Assembly (NCBI RefSeq): GCF_013359945.1 | Contig: NZ_JABWCS010000221.1 | Span: 248,001 to 312,000, forward strand | Source of the DNA: Paenibacillus agri | GTDB lineage: Bacteria > Bacillota > Bacilli > Paenibacillales > Paenibacillaceae | Length of the DNA: 64,000 nucleotides | Reading direction: 5' to 3' | Shown here: positions 40,773-50,751 of the stretch, one piece after another | Layout: each line of letters opens with the position of its first letter | Numbering within the stretch: the first letter of the stretch is position 1 | Translations under genes and position numbers: made by a program | The notes under the pieces: model-generated | The model's input: only the letters and a program-made list of their open reading frames with translations | The model's database searches: none | Told to the model about the DNA's origin: nothing

Positions 40773-42617
40773 TTAGCTTCTCAGTGTATTTGGCAGGCTC
40801 TTGATCATGTCCTCTACCGGGGTCACAAACAGGGTCTTTTGATGATCATAGATGACATACCCCGGCTTGGAGCCACTCGGTTTGCGCACATGGCGGATCA
40901 GAGTGCAATCTACGGGGACACTGCTCGATTGCTTGGCCTGGCTAAAATACGCAGCCAATTGAGCAGCCTCTTCCAGCGTAGCATCCCCGAAGCTATCGCT
41001 GCGGATAACGACGTGCGAACCGGGTATATCCTTGGTGTGCAGCCAAGTATCGTTTGATGAGGCCAGCCGGTTCGTGAGGTACTCGTTCTGCAGATTGTTT
41101 TTGCCGACATAGATGTCAATACCTTCTGAAGAAGTGAACACCTGAAGGGTAGGGCGGGTCGCTTTTTTCTTCTTCTTGCCTTTCTTGCTACGATCCCGCA
41201 GATATCCCTGTCCCACCAGCTCGTCGCGGATCTCTTCGATATCATTCAGCGAAGCGTGGTCGAGCTGCTGCAGCAGGCTCTCCATGTAGGCGATCTCTTC
41301 GTGTGTTTTGATCAATTGCTCGTCAATGACCAGCAAGCTGTTCTTATACTTGTTATACTTCTTGAAGAAGCGCTGTGCATTGTCCGAAGGGTTCAGGAGC
41401 GGGTCAAGCGGTATTGTAATCTCTGCCTGATCCTCGTCATAGTAGTTGACCAGCACCGCCTGCTTATCACCCTTGGATACTGCATGCAGTGAAGCGAACA
41501 GCAGCTCGCCCCAAATCCGGTAGCGGTCTGCCTCCTGAGCTTCCTCCAGATCCTCCTGCAGCTTCGCCAGCTTCTTGACATTTTTCGTCCGTTCGTTGCT
41601 CAGGAAGCGGATGAGGTCGCTGACCCGCTGCTTGACGGTATCCCGTTCAGCTTTGTCCCCATAATAGTCTTCCATGCACTGGCTCATGGATTCATAGTGC
41701 TTCGCCTGTTCATCAGAGAGAGTGAGCGGGATGGCTGAGAAGATCAGCTTACCTCTTGCATTGGCCCCGGAGATTGGTGAGAACGTAAAATTCCGTACCG
41801 GTTCCATGACCGAATTAAAGGCGTCCCATAAGCGCTCAGCTTCTGATGTACCCGCTGCTACTGTATCAGTGGTTTGATGATAGCGATGCACGATCTCGCC
41901 TGCGACAAGTGGGCTGAGGCCGCTAAAGGCATGCACGATCCAACCGATAGGGTCGGCGGAAGGTGCAGGTCCGCCCGAACCGTCTTTTTGCGGAGCTTGC
42001 GAGAGTTCGTCAGACTCGGTTTCATCACTATCAGTGACCTGAAGGGCGGCGTCTCTCTCGGCTGAAGCGACCAGCTCCAGAAATTCCTGACGACCAAGTT
42101 CCAGAGGATTTAGCTTGTGCTGTTGAGGCGGCTCAGTATAAGCGAAGCCCGGCATAATGATCCGGTAGCTGCTGATCGAAGGCGTAACATGATGAATGCC
42201 GTCTATAATTGTGCCGTTCATGTCTGTGAGAATGATGTTGCTGTGTCTGCCCATCAGCTCGATGATGATTTTTTTGGCGGACACATCACCAAGCTCATCT
42301 CTCTGCTTAATGTGGATATGGATAATCCGCTCCATACCCACCTGGGTGATACTTTCTATAGTCCCGCCCTCGCAATGTTTACGCATTAGCATGCAGAACA
42401 TTGGCGCTTCGGGTGGATTTATGCTGTTTCTCTCCGTGAGATGCAGACGGGGATAGGTGGGGTTCGCAGATAGAAGCAGCTTTCCGCCGCCTCCCTGTCC
42501 TCTCAGAATAAAGATGAGGTCATGAGTGGTGGGTTGATATATTTTGCCTATGCGTGCACCTGTAAAGGCTTGCAATTCCTGCACGATAGCCCGGGTAACG
42601 ATGCCGTCCAATGCCAT
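40773..42617 (-). CDS. rqcH: Ribosome quality control factor RqcH (NFACT family, Fbp/YloA)
   Basis: Binds obstructed 50S subunits carrying peptidyl-tRNA and recruits tRNA-Ala to add C-terminal poly-alanine degrons. Earlier annotations call it a fibronectin-binding protein. Length 614 residues. Seen: NFACT-N (MALDGIVTRAIVQELQ; GKIYQPTTHDLIF), a long coiled-coil middle (about 290-430, rich in Glu/Lys/Leu), and NFACT-R at the end (DIYVGKNNLQNEYLTNRLA; TWLHTKDIPGSHVVIR). The open frame runs further upstream, but ATG 42617 with AGGAG nine bases before it is the natural start. It is divergent from the Ca2+ ATPase gene, whereas yloA and yloB are collinear in B. subtilis. Confidence 0.94.
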   Translation of the reverse strand: MALDGIVTRAIVQELQAFTGARIGKIYQPTTHDLIFILRGQGGGGKLLLSANPTYPRLHLTERNSINPPEAPMFCMLMRKHCEGGTIESITQVGMERIIHIHIKQRDELGDVSAKKIIIELMGRHSNIILTDMNGTIIDGIHHVTPSISSYRIIMPGFAYTEPPQQHKLNPLELGRQEFLELVASAERDAALQVTDSDETESDELSQAPQKDGSGGPAPSADPIGWIVHAFSGLSPLVAGEIVHRYHQTTDTVAAGTSEAERLWDAFNSVMEPVRNFTFSPISGANARGKLIFSAIPLTLSDEQAKHYESMSQCMEDYYGDKAERDTVKQRVSDLIRFLSNERTKNVKKLAKLQEDLEEAQEADRYRIWGELLFASLHAVSKGDKQAVLVNYYDEDQAEITIPLDPLLNPSDNAQRFFKKYNKYKNSLLVIDEQLIKTHEEIAYMESLLQQLDHASLNDIEEIRDELVGQGYLRDRSKKGKKKKKATRPTLQVFTSSEGIDIYVGKNNLQNEYLTNRLASSNDTWLHTKDIPGSHVVIRSDSFGDATLEEAAQLAAYFSQAKQSSSVPVDCTLIRHVRKPSGSKPGYVIYDHQKTLFVTPVEDMIKSLPNTLRS

Positions 42618-42810
42618 GATATAGATCTCCTGTCGCCATAAAATTGAAATTGTTATCCCTCTATGATGCCACACTTCGCGGTCTTCGTGCAAAAGGAGAA
42701 GTTCGCAGGGTGATATTTTGGGACGACCCTGAATAGACTTGGTCATGAACAGGTGGAAAAGCTGTGCGCCGCCGGAAGTCAAGAAACGACCGGGAGGGGA
42801 AAGAAAAGAC

Positions 42811-45630
42811 ATGGAACAAAACAGTTGGCACCGGCTCGGTGCAGAGGAACTGCAGAAAATCTTCGGTGTTCAGCCGCAGACCGGACTCCGAGAGGAGGAG
42901 GCTACGGAAAGGCGCAAGGAGAACGGCTACAACGAGCTGACCGAAGGCAAGGCCATATCTCCGCTGACATTGCTGCTGAATCAATTTAAGGACTTCATGG
43001 TGCTTGTCCTGATGGGGGCAACGTTTATCTCGGGCCTGCTCGGGGAGTATCTGGATGCGATCACTATTATTGCGATTATTCTGCTTAACGGGGTGCTGGG
43101 CTTCGTGCAGGAATTCAGGGCTGAACGCTCCTTGCGGGCGCTGAAGCAATTGTCAGCGCCCACAGCGAAGGTCATTCGCGATGGCAAAAGTCAGACCCTT
43201 CCCGCCAAAATGCTGTTGCCCGGTGATATCCTCCTGCTGGAGAGTGGAGACCGGATTCCGGCAGATGTCCGCTGGCTGGAATGCAGCGCGCTCTATGTGG
43301 AGGAATCTGCACTTACCGGGGAATCCCTGCCGGTGTCCAAGCATTCGCAGCCGATTCATGCTGAAGAAATTCCGCTGGGCGATCAGAAGAATATCGGCTT
43401 CATGGGAACTATGGTCACGCGTGGGACGGGCAAGGCCATCGTGGTACGGACCGGGATGGATACAGAGATGGGTAAGATCGCTGATCTGATCCAGAACACG
43501 GACGCCCAGGAGACGCCACTTCAGCATCGGCTGGAGCAGCTCGGCAAGATTCTCATCTATGTTGCGCTCGGTCTAACCATTGTGGTGGTGCTGGCAGGCA
43601 TTATGCACGGACAACCTGCCACAGCGATGTTCCTGGCCGGTGTCAGTCTTGCAGTTGCCGCCATTCCCGAAGGCTTGCCGGCTATTGTCACGATTGCGCT
43701 GGCGCTGGGCGTTCAGCGTATGATTAAGCGCAAGGCTATTGTGCGCAAGCTGCCGTCGGTGGAGACACTGGGCTGCGCCTCAGTGATCTGCTCCGATAAG
43801 ACCGGTACGCTGACCCAGAACAAGATGACCGTGACCCAGGTCTGGAGTGGTGGACGCAGTCTGGAGGTCACTGGAGAGGGCTATTCACCAACCGGTCAGA
43901 TTTTACTGAAGGGTCGTGCCGTTGAGCTTAAGAATGATCAGAGTCTGCGCCGTCTGCTTCAGGTAAGCGCACTTTGCAATAACGCGGAAATCGTAGAAAC
44001 TTTCCCCGAAGACCAGGGTAAGCGTAAAAAAGGCAAGGACAACGACAGTGATAAGGAACAGCAAGGCCAGGCAGTATGGGAGCTGAAGGGCGACCCGACG
44101 GAAGGGGCCTTGGTTGCACTGTCTTCGAAGATGGGGCTAACTCCGCAGTTTCTGGCGGGGACATATACGCGCGAGAAGGAATTTCCGTTCGATTCAGAGC
44201 GCAAACTGATGTCCGTTGTAGTAGAGCACCCCGGTGGTCGTATGGTTTGCACCAAAGGCGCACCTGATGTGCTGCTTAACCGCTGCTCCTACTTACTCTG
44301 GGAGGGCGCGGTAGTTCCTTGCACACCGACACTGCGCCAGAAAGTAATGGATGCCAATGAAGCTATGGCTTCAGGCGCACTGCGGGTGCTGGCCATGGCG
44401 TACCGTGATCTGCGTCCCAATGAGGTCGTGGGTGAGGACAAGGAAGCGGAATCCCAGCTTATCTTCGTAGGTCTGGCGGGGATGATCGATCCGCCGCGCC
44501 GTGAAGTGCGCGATGCGATCAGTATCACTCGCCGGGCAGGGATTAAAACGGTTATGATTACCGGAGATCACGGGACGACGGCGGAAGCCATTGCCCATCA
44601 GCTCGGTATTCTACAGCGGGGCGGCACGGTGCTGACTGGCAGTCAGCTCAGCCGGATGGATGATGATGAACTGGATAAAGTGTCAGACAACGTGTTTGTA
44701 TACGCCCGCGTGTCGCCGGAACACAAGCTGCGGATCGTCAAATCGCTGCAGCGACATGGCCACGTCGTAGCTATGACTGGGGACGGAGTCAATGACGCCC
44801 CTGCTATCAAGGCGGCGGATATCGGGATTTCCATGGGGATTACCGGAACGGATGTGACCAAGGAGGCTTCCTCGCTGATTCTTGGTGATGATAACTTCTC
44901 CACGATTGTAGCAGCCATTGAAGAAGGCCGGAACATCTATGAGAACATTCGCAAGTTTATCCGTTATCTGCTGGCTTCCAATGTCGGGGAGATTCTGACG
45001 ATGTTCTTTGCCATGATGTTAGGACTGCCGCTGCCGCTCGTGCCGATTCAGATTCTGTGGGTCAATCTCGTCACGGACGGGTTGCCGGCCATGGCACTAG
45101 GCGTCGATCAGCCGGAGAAGGATCTTATGGAGCACAAGCCACGCGGCGCCAAAGAGAATATCTTTGCCCGCCGCCTCGGCTGGAAGATTATCAGCCGTGG
45201 CCTGCTGATCGGTTTGTGCACGCTGGGAGCTTTCTGGCTGACGCTGCGTATCGCGCCGGAGAATCCGGATCAACTGATTCTGGCGCAGTCGGTTGCTTTT
45301 GCTACATTAGTTATGGCCCAACTGTTCCACGTGTTCGACTGCCGCAGCTCCCGTTCCGTATTTCATCGGAATCCGTTCCAGAACAAGTATCTTGTGTTGG
45401 CCGTATTATCTTCCATTATTCTGATGCTAGCCGTCATGTACTTGCCGGTACTGCAACCGGTGTTCAAGACAGTGCCACTGAACTTCCGCGAATGGTGCCT
45501 GGTACTGGTAGCCGCCGGCATTCCTACCTTCCTTATGGGAGCAGGCAGCGTATGGGGTGGCAGACGCAACCGTCACAGCATGAACAGAGGCGGTCGTCCG
45601 GTGATAAAAAGTACAAAAATTTCGGCATAA
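42811..45630 (+). CDS. P-type calcium-transporting ATPase (YloB-like)
   Basis: SERCA/PMR1-like P2 ATPase of 939 residues pumping Ca2+ out of the cytoplasm. Seen: actuator motif LTGESLPVSK, transmembrane helix 4 site VAAIPEGLPAIV, phosphorylation site CSDKTGTLTQNKM, nucleotide domain MVCTKGAPDVLL, hinge MTGDGVNDAPAIKAADIGI, and the Ca2+-binding helix 6 segment WVNLVTDGLPAMALG. An insert rich in Lys/Asp (KGKDNDSDKEQQ) sits in the nucleotide domain. GGAGGGG about ten bases before ATG 42811 decides between it and an upstream in-frame ATG. B. subtilis YloB, the closest role model, is linked to spore germination and heat resistance. Confidence 0.95.
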   Translation: MEQNSWHRLGAEELQKIFGVQPQTGLREEEATERRKENGYNELTEGKAISPLTLLLNQFKDFMVLVLMGATFISGLLGEYLDAITIIAIILLNGVLGFVQEFRAERSLRALKQLSAPTAKVIRDGKSQTLPAKMLLPGDILLLESGDRIPADVRWLECSALYVEESALTGESLPVSKHSQPIHAEEIPLGDQKNIGFMGTMVTRGTGKAIVVRTGMDTEMGKIADLIQNTDAQETPLQHRLEQLGKILIYVALGLTIVVVLAGIMHGQPATAMFLAGVSLAVAAIPEGLPAIVTIALALGVQRMIKRKAIVRKLPSVETLGCASVICSDKTGTLTQNKMTVTQVWSGGRSLEVTGEGYSPTGQILLKGRAVELKNDQSLRRLLQVSALCNNAEIVETFPEDQGKRKKGKDNDSDKEQQGQAVWELKGDPTEGALVALSSKMGLTPQFLAGTYTREKEFPFDSERKLMSVVVEHPGGRMVCTKGAPDVLLNRCSYLLWEGAVVPCTPTLRQKVMDANEAMASGALRVLAMAYRDLRPNEVVGEDKEAESQLIFVGLAGMIDPPRREVRDAISITRRAGIKTVMITGDHGTTAEAIAHQLGILQRGGTVLTGSQLSRMDDDELDKVSDNVFVYARVSPEHKLRIVKSLQRHGHVVAMTGDGVNDAPAIKAADIGISMGITGTDVTKEASSLILGDDNFSTIVAAIEEGRNIYENIRKFIRYLLASNVGEILTMFFAMMLGLPLPLVPIQILWVNLVTDGLPAMALGVDQPEKDLMEHKPRGAKENIFARRLGWKIISRGLLIGLCTLGAFWLTLRIAPENPDQLILAQSVAFATLVMAQLFHVFDCRSSRSVFHRNPFQNKYLVLAVLSSIILMLAVMYLPVLQPVFKTVPLNFREWCLVLVAAGIPTFLMGAGSVWGGRRNRHSMNRGGRPVIKSTKISA

Positions 45631-45761
45631 AGTCAATAGCATAAGCACATTCCTTACGGTATGCTTGTTGCAGCTAAGGCCTGTATCTTGGTGTGCTGGA
45701 CATCGGCACTAGTCTATACGGCCCATTATGACAAGCATATCTCTCAAGGAGTGACTAGAAT

Positions 45762-46598
45762 ATGGAATTTACTAAAATGCACGGACTCGGCAACGACTTT
45801 ATTATCGTCTATGGAGAACAGGAGCTGCCTGCCAATGCCTCTGAGCTGGCTGTAACGCTCTGCAACCGGTTCTTCGGGATCGGAGCTGACGGACTGGTGT
45901 TCATCCTGCCCTCCCAGCGCGGGGATTATATGATGCGTATTATGAACTCGGATGGATCGGAAGCGGAACAGTGCGGTAACGCGATCCGCTGCGTCTCTAA
46001 ATATGTATATGATCATGGCCTCGTGAACTCAGAGGAAATCGTCATTGAGACTATTGGTGCAGGTGAGCAGAAAGTTACATTGAAGGTTAAGGACGGCATA
46101 GTCGAGACTGTAACTGTGGATATGGGCGAGCCGGTACTGTCCGGTCTCCAAATTCCGGTTGCTATTGATGCGGAGCCTGTACTGAACCAGCCGCTTGAAA
46201 CGGAAGGGGAGGCATTCAAATTCACTGCGGTGTCTATGGGTAATCCACACTGTGTAATTTACGTGGAAGATGCGGTGTCCTTTGACCTGGCGACCTGGGG
46301 ACCAAAGCTGGAAGTGCATCCGCTCTTTCCGCGAAAAGTCAATGTGGAATTCGCAACTGTTCTCGATCGGGGCCGCGTAGATATGCGGGTCTGGGAACGT
46401 GGTGCCGGACCGACACTGGCCTGTGGGACCGGAGCCTGTGCGACACTTGTATCGTCTGTGCTGAATGGTCTGACCGACAGATCGGCCTGGATCAGTCTCA
46501 AGGGCGGGGATCTCTTTATCGAATGGAATGAAGAAGACAATCATGTATATATGACAGGTCCTGCTGAAGTGGTGTATACAGGGACAGTTGAAGTATAA
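45762..46598 (+). CDS. dapF: Diaminopimelate epimerase
   Basis: Interconverts LL- and meso-diaminopimelate for lysine and peptidoglycan synthesis. Length 278 residues. Seen: KMHGLGNDFIIV, RFFGIGADGL, first catalytic cysteine C71 in EQCGNAIRC, MGNPHCVIY, ERGAGPTLACGTGAC with second catalytic cysteine C221. AAGGAGTGA precedes the ATG. It is a single-gene unit with a terminator, sitting between the Ca2+ ATPase and the germination operon. Confidence 0.97.
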   Translation: MEFTKMHGLGNDFIIVYGEQELPANASELAVTLCNRFFGIGADGLVFILPSQRGDYMMRIMNSDGSEAEQCGNAIRCVSKYVYDHGLVNSEEIVIETIGAGEQKVTLKVKDGIVETVTVDMGEPVLSGLQIPVAIDAEPVLNQPLETEGEAFKFTAVSMGNPHCVIYVEDAVSFDLATWGPKLEVHPLFPRKVNVEFATVLDRGRVDMRVWERGAGPTLACGTGACATLVSSVLNGLTDRSAWISLKGGDLFIEWNEEDNHVYMTGPAEVVYTGTVEV

Positions 46599-46638
46599 GG
46601 GAACCGCTAAACAACCATATGAGTCAAGCCGTAAGCCA

Positions 46639-46666
46639 AGCCGTCACGCATTGTGACGGCTTTTTT
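46639..46666 (+). terminator. Terminator of dapF
   Basis: AGCCGTCAC (46639-46647) pairs with GTGACGGCT (46653-46661), followed by T6. Confidence 0.9.
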
Positions 46667-46751
46667 GTCATGCTACAGCCGGAAATCAGCCGAATAATGG
46701 AAGAGCCTGCCGTGAATAATAAGCTCCAGTGTGAGAAAGGAGGAGTCCACG

Positions 46752-48425
46752 GTGAACAGAAACGGCAGATTCTGGCGCAGTAGTGACGGCGGGAGGAAAT
46801 CGCCGGCAGGCTCTTCAAATGCAGGAAATGAGAATGGCAGTGGCACATCCGGACTCAGCGCTGTACTTGACGAGACGTTGGACAATATTAGAAACGAGCT
46901 CGGCAACAGCCCGGATCTCAAAATCCGCCACGTTCTTCTCCCTGGAATGGTACCCGTCAAAGCAGCGGCTGTTCATTTCAGCGAACTCGCGAATTCGGAC
47001 AGCGTCAACCAGTTTGTGATCGGTTCTCTGCTGGAGGTCTCAGTTGACAATTTCAGGGATGGTAAGGGAGGGAGCACGAATCTACCGGACTATATCCTGA
47101 ATCGAGCCTTGGAGATCGGGCAGGCAAGCAGGATGGAAGTGTGGAACGATGCACTGCTGGCCCTTCTCTCGGGAGAGACACTGATCCTGCTTGACGGCTA
47201 TTCAGCAGTGATTTCCTGCGAGACGACGGGTGGAGAGTGGCGCGCTGTCGGTGAGCCAAGTTCCCAGCTAGTGGTGCGGGGTCCCAAAGACAGTTTTGTA
47301 GAGTCGGTTGCTACAAATGTATCGCTTATCCGGAGGAGAATCAAATCGTCTAAGCTCAGGCTGGAATATATGAAGATCGGCAGTGTTACTCAAACCTATG
47401 TGGCCTTGATGTATATTCAGGACACAGTGGATGACAAGCTGCTGGCTGAGGTCAAATTGCGGCTGAACCGGATCAAGATCGACGCAGTACTGGAATCAGG
47501 GTATATCGAAGAGCTTATTCAGGACAAGACTTTTACGCCATTTCCGACGATCTACAATACGGAGCGGCCCGATTCCGCAGTAGCAAATTTGCTGGAGGGA
47601 CGTGTGGTGCTGATCGTGGACGGCACGCCATTTATTCTGGTACTACCAGCGGTTTTTACCCAGTTCTTTCAATCCTCTGACGATTATGCCCAGCGGTTTG
47701 ATATTTCCCTGTTGATGCGCATTATCCGGTATATCAGTTTTATCGTGCTGATGCTTGGACCAGCCGTATACATCGCCCTTACTACCTATCACTATGAAAT
47801 GATACCGACCACGCTACTGATCAGCCTTCTGGCCCAGCGAGAGAACGTTCCCTTCCCAGCTTTTGTAGAGGCATTGTTGATGGAAGGAGCCATTGAAATT
47901 CTAAGGGAAGCAGGGGTGCGTATGCCTCGTGCAGTAGGGCAGACGGTGTCTGTTGTCGGGGCCTTGATTCTTGGCCAGGCCGTGGTGGAGGCAGGAATCA
48001 TTACACCGGTAATGGTCATCGTGGTCGCCTTGACGGGGATCGCAAGCTTCGCTATTCCCGCCTACAATATGTCGATTGCGGGTAGACTAATCCGTTTCGT
48101 CTTTCTGTTTCTCGCCGGGATGTTCGGTTTCTTCGGGATCACACTAGGTATGATTGTCCTGGTTGCACATATGAACAGTCTGCGTTCTTTCGGCATTCCT
48201 TATCTGTCGCCGATCGTTCCACCTTCATTAAAATCCCGCAAAGACACTATTTTAAGACTTCCACTGTGGGCTAAGGGAGCGAGCAAATCACGGCACACGA
48301 CGAGGGTATCCGTTCCGTCGGGCAAGAAGATCACCAGCGGGCATGAGGAGAATCTCTCACCCAAGATTCCGGAGGAGCATGCCGAGACAACCGGCCCCAT
48401 GGAAGGAAGAGATCAGCATGAATAG
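46752..48425 (+). CDS. Spore germination protein, GerA family (A subunit)
   Basis: A subunit of a Ger-type nutrient germinant receptor in the inner spore membrane, thought to form an oligomeric ion channel with the B subunit. Length 557 residues: N-terminal soluble domain (about 1-300; PVKAAAVHFSEL, RRIKSSKLRLE) then transmembrane helices (LMRIIRYISFIVLMLGPAVY, PFPAFVEALLMEGAIEI, GQTVSVVGALILGQA). GTG at 46752 with AAAGGAGG eight bases upstream is the best start. The basic, Ser-rich tail overlaps the C-subunit gene by eight bases. Order A-C-B differs from the classical gerAA-AB-AC. The germinant is unknown. Confidence 0.93.
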   Translation: MNRNGRFWRSSDGGRKSPAGSSNAGNENGSGTSGLSAVLDETLDNIRNELGNSPDLKIRHVLLPGMVPVKAAAVHFSELANSDSVNQFVIGSLLEVSVDNFRDGKGGSTNLPDYILNRALEIGQASRMEVWNDALLALLSGETLILLDGYSAVISCETTGGEWRAVGEPSSQLVVRGPKDSFVESVATNVSLIRRRIKSSKLRLEYMKIGSVTQTYVALMYIQDTVDDKLLAEVKLRLNRIKIDAVLESGYIEELIQDKTFTPFPTIYNTERPDSAVANLLEGRVVLIVDGTPFILVLPAVFTQFFQSSDDYAQRFDISLLMRIIRYISFIVLMLGPAVYIALTTYHYEMIPTTLLISLLAQRENVPFPAFVEALLMEGAIEILREAGVRMPRAVGQTVSVVGALILGQAVVEAGIITPVMVIVVALTGIASFAIPAYNMSIAGRLIRFVFLFLAGMFGFFGITLGMIVLVAHMNSLRSFGIPYLSPIVPPSLKSRKDTILRLPLWAKGASKSRHTTRVSVPSGKKITSGHEENLSPKIPEEHAETTGPMEGRDQHE

Positions 48426-49623
48426 AAAATTCCTGCGAGGGACAGTGGCAGCACTATGTTGCATCGCAATACTCGGGCTGACGGGCTGCTGGGACAGTGT
48501 GGAGCTGAACCGGAGGGCTGTAGTCACCGGAGTAGCTATTGACAGGGGGCCATCAGAGGAGGAGAAATACGAACTATCCTTTCAGGTGGTCGTCGCAGAT
48601 GAGATTTCTGGGAAAAACGCCCGGAGCACCTCGCCCGTTGCAGTCTATACCGGCAGAGGGCGCTCCATGTTCGAAGCCCTTGCCAATGCTTCCCGTCAGA
48701 CCGCTCGTTTTCTGTCGCTTGGCCATGTCCGGGTACTGGTCATTTCCGAGAAGTTCGGGAGGGAAGGGATCAAAGATATTATGGACGTACTGGAAAGGGA
48801 TAGTGAGACGCGCCTGACGAGTTTTATGTTCATCTCCAAAGGGCAGACAGCAAAGGACAGTTTGACGACAATGACGGTGTTCAGCAAGATTCCTGCTAAT
48901 GATCTGGTGGAGAAGCTGGAGACTACCTCCAGGCAGTTTGGCTACAATTTCAGAATGGAAGTAGACGATGTGGTCCGGGGGCTTCAAATTCCGGGCGGAG
49001 GCCCGCTCATCAATGGTGTACTGGTCTCCGGGGATGAGAAGAAGTCTGATACCAATGACAATTTAAAAAGCATTGCTCCAAAAGCAACATTGAAGGTGAC
49101 GGGTATTGCCGCTTTTAAAGCAGACAAACTAGTGGGTTGGCTCGAAGGCAGCGAAGCTGTTGGCACGGCATTGTTGAAGAACAAAATCTCACAGATGCCG
49201 CTGTTGGTCAAAAGCGGGAAGGGAAACTACGTGTCGTTTAGTGTCTACCTGTCACAAGTCAAGGTCGAGGCAGAGGCGGACAATCCCGAAGATCCGCTGA
49301 TCACGATTAAAATCACCCAGCAGGCAGGCCTGAAGGAATCTCCCAATAATTTAGACCTCACTAATCCCAAGGTGTTGAACGACCTCTCAAAGTTATTGCA
49401 GCAAGAAACTGAGAAACAACTAACGGCGGCGCTGACAGCAGCCCGTAGGATGAATAGTGATTTTCTGGGCTTTGGGGAAGCCGTGAAGAGAGACAACAAG
49501 AAGGGCTGGAAGATGGTAGAGAATCATTGGGAGCAAATATTCAAAAAATGCCGGGTCAAGTATGAGATTGATGCAGTGATCAGACATACAGATATGCGCA
49601 GTAGCTCTTTTCAGGCAAATTAG
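48418..49623 (+). CDS. Spore germination lipoprotein, GerC family (C subunit)
   Basis: Lipoprotein subunit of the germinant receptor, 401 residues, anchored to the outer face of the spore inner membrane. Seen: signal peptide with lipobox LGLTGC (cysteine near residue 24), GCWDSVELNRRAVVTGVAID typical of the family (split over the cleavage site and first strand), and the conserved domain with ARFLSLGHVRVLVIS and VLERDSETRLTSFMFIS. The ATG lies inside the end of the A-subunit gene, preceded by GGAAGGAAGAG. The C-terminal WEQIFKKCRVKYEIDAVIR matches GerAC-type ends. Confidence 0.93.
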   Translation: MNRKFLRGTVAALCCIAILGLTGCWDSVELNRRAVVTGVAIDRGPSEEEKYELSFQVVVADEISGKNARSTSPVAVYTGRGRSMFEALANASRQTARFLSLGHVRVLVISEKFGREGIKDIMDVLERDSETRLTSFMFISKGQTAKDSLTTMTVFSKIPANDLVEKLETTSRQFGYNFRMEVDDVVRGLQIPGGGPLINGVLVSGDEKKSDTNDNLKSIAPKATLKVTGIAAFKADKLVGWLEGSEAVGTALLKNKISQMPLLVKSGKGNYVSFSVYLSQVKVEAEADNPEDPLITIKITQQAGLKESPNNLDLTNPKVLNDLSKLLQQETEKQLTAALTAARRMNSDFLGFGEAVKRDNKKGWKMVENHWEQIFKKCRVKYEIDAVIRHTDMRSSSFQAN

Positions 49624-49644
49624 TCCGGATTAAGGGGTGAGATT

Positions 49645-50751
49645 ATGAATAAAGGCAGCGTCAAAATTGGATTATTCGAAATATTTACACTGACCCTGCT
49701 GTTCGAGCTCGGGACGGCACTGGTAGTGAATCTTGGCATGGAATCGGGAAAAGATGCCTGGCTCTCCATACTGATTGGAGATTGCATCGGTCTATTCGTT
49801 TTTGTAGGGTATGCTTTTCTCTACAGGCGTTATCCAAAGCTGTCTTTGACAGGCTACACCCGGAAGCTGCTCGGAAAATATATCGGCGCGGTGGTAGCGG
49901 TGCTGTACGTTATTCTGTTCATGAATCTGGCGGGGCGCGATTTGCGGGATGGAAGTACAATGCTCGTTATGGCGACCATGCACCGGACGCCGTTGTTTAT
50001 TATTTCTGTGCTCATGATACTATCCTGTGCCTATGTGCTGCACAAGGGCGTGGAGGTGCTGGCGCGGACATCATTGATATTCGGGGTGATCGTCCTGTCT
50101 ATCGGGATCTTCTGCACGATTTTGCTGGTTCTGTCGGGGTCGATCGATATCAACCACTTGCTACCAATGTTAGAAAACGGGATTCAGCCCGTCCTGTCTT
50201 CCGTTGTGCATCAGAATTTCATGTTTCCTTTTGGGGAGATGATCAGCTTCACCATGCTAATGCCTTACTTGAGCAACCGTAAAAAAGGACCTTGGGTCAT
50301 CGGTGCAACGATGTTTTTATCCGGCCTGCTGCTCAGTTTTACAATGGCTTTGAATATTTCGGTGCTGGGCGCCGATATCGCGAAACGGTCTCCGCTTCCT
50401 CTGATGCCCACCATCAGCAAGATTTCCATCTCGGATTTTATCCAGCGCGTTGACATCTTGGTTGTGATGGTGCTAATTATCGGCGTATTCTTTAAAATGG
50501 CGGTTTTTTTTGCCGCAGCGTTGGTGGGGCTTTCCGAGCTGTTCAACTTGCCCTACCGGAAAATGGTCTACCCGGTATCCCTGATTATCCTGTTCACTTC
50601 CATGCTGGACGCCCGCAGCTTTACCGAGCATTTGCAGGAGGGCGGGAAGCTGCTTTATACGGTATATCCCGTCTTTATGCTGCTGTTCCCCGCGATTCTG
50701 ATCCTTCTCTCCTTCATAAGGGGTCACCGTTCGCCGCCCCGCTCAGGCTGA
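49645..50751 (+). CDS. Spore germination protein, GerB family (B subunit)
   Basis: Multi-pass membrane protein of 368 residues (about ten helices), an APC-superfamily-like transporter fold that forms the germinant-binding part of the receptor. Seen: opening KIGLFEIFTLTLLFELGTAL, charged loop RRYPKLSLTGYTRKLLGKY, MNLAGRDLRDGSTM, and late segments SFTMALNISVLGADIAK, RVDILVVMVLIIGVFFK. GGGGTGAGATT precedes the ATG. Its last 28 bases overlap a convergent small gene on the other strand. Confidence 0.93.
   Translation: MNKGSVKIGLFEIFTLTLLFELGTALVVNLGMESGKDAWLSILIGDCIGLFVFVGYAFLYRRYPKLSLTGYTRKLLGKYIGAVVAVLYVILFMNLAGRDLRDGSTMLVMATMHRTPLFIISVLMILSCAYVLHKGVEVLARTSLIFGVIVLSIGIFCTILLVLSGSIDINHLLPMLENGIQPVLSSVVHQNFMFPFGEMISFTMLMPYLSNRKKGPWVIGATMFLSGLLLSFTMALNISVLGADIAKRSPLPLMPTISKISISDFIQRVDILVVMVLIIGVFFKMAVFFAAALVGLSELFNLPYRKMVYPVSLIILFTSMLDARSFTEHLQEGGKLLYTVYPVFMLLFPAILILLSFIRGHRSPPRSG

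Noticed and set aside
45057..45644. 195-codon frame inside the 3' end of the Ca2+ ATPase gene
   Set aside because: Out-of-frame shadow of a conserved ATPase C-terminus.
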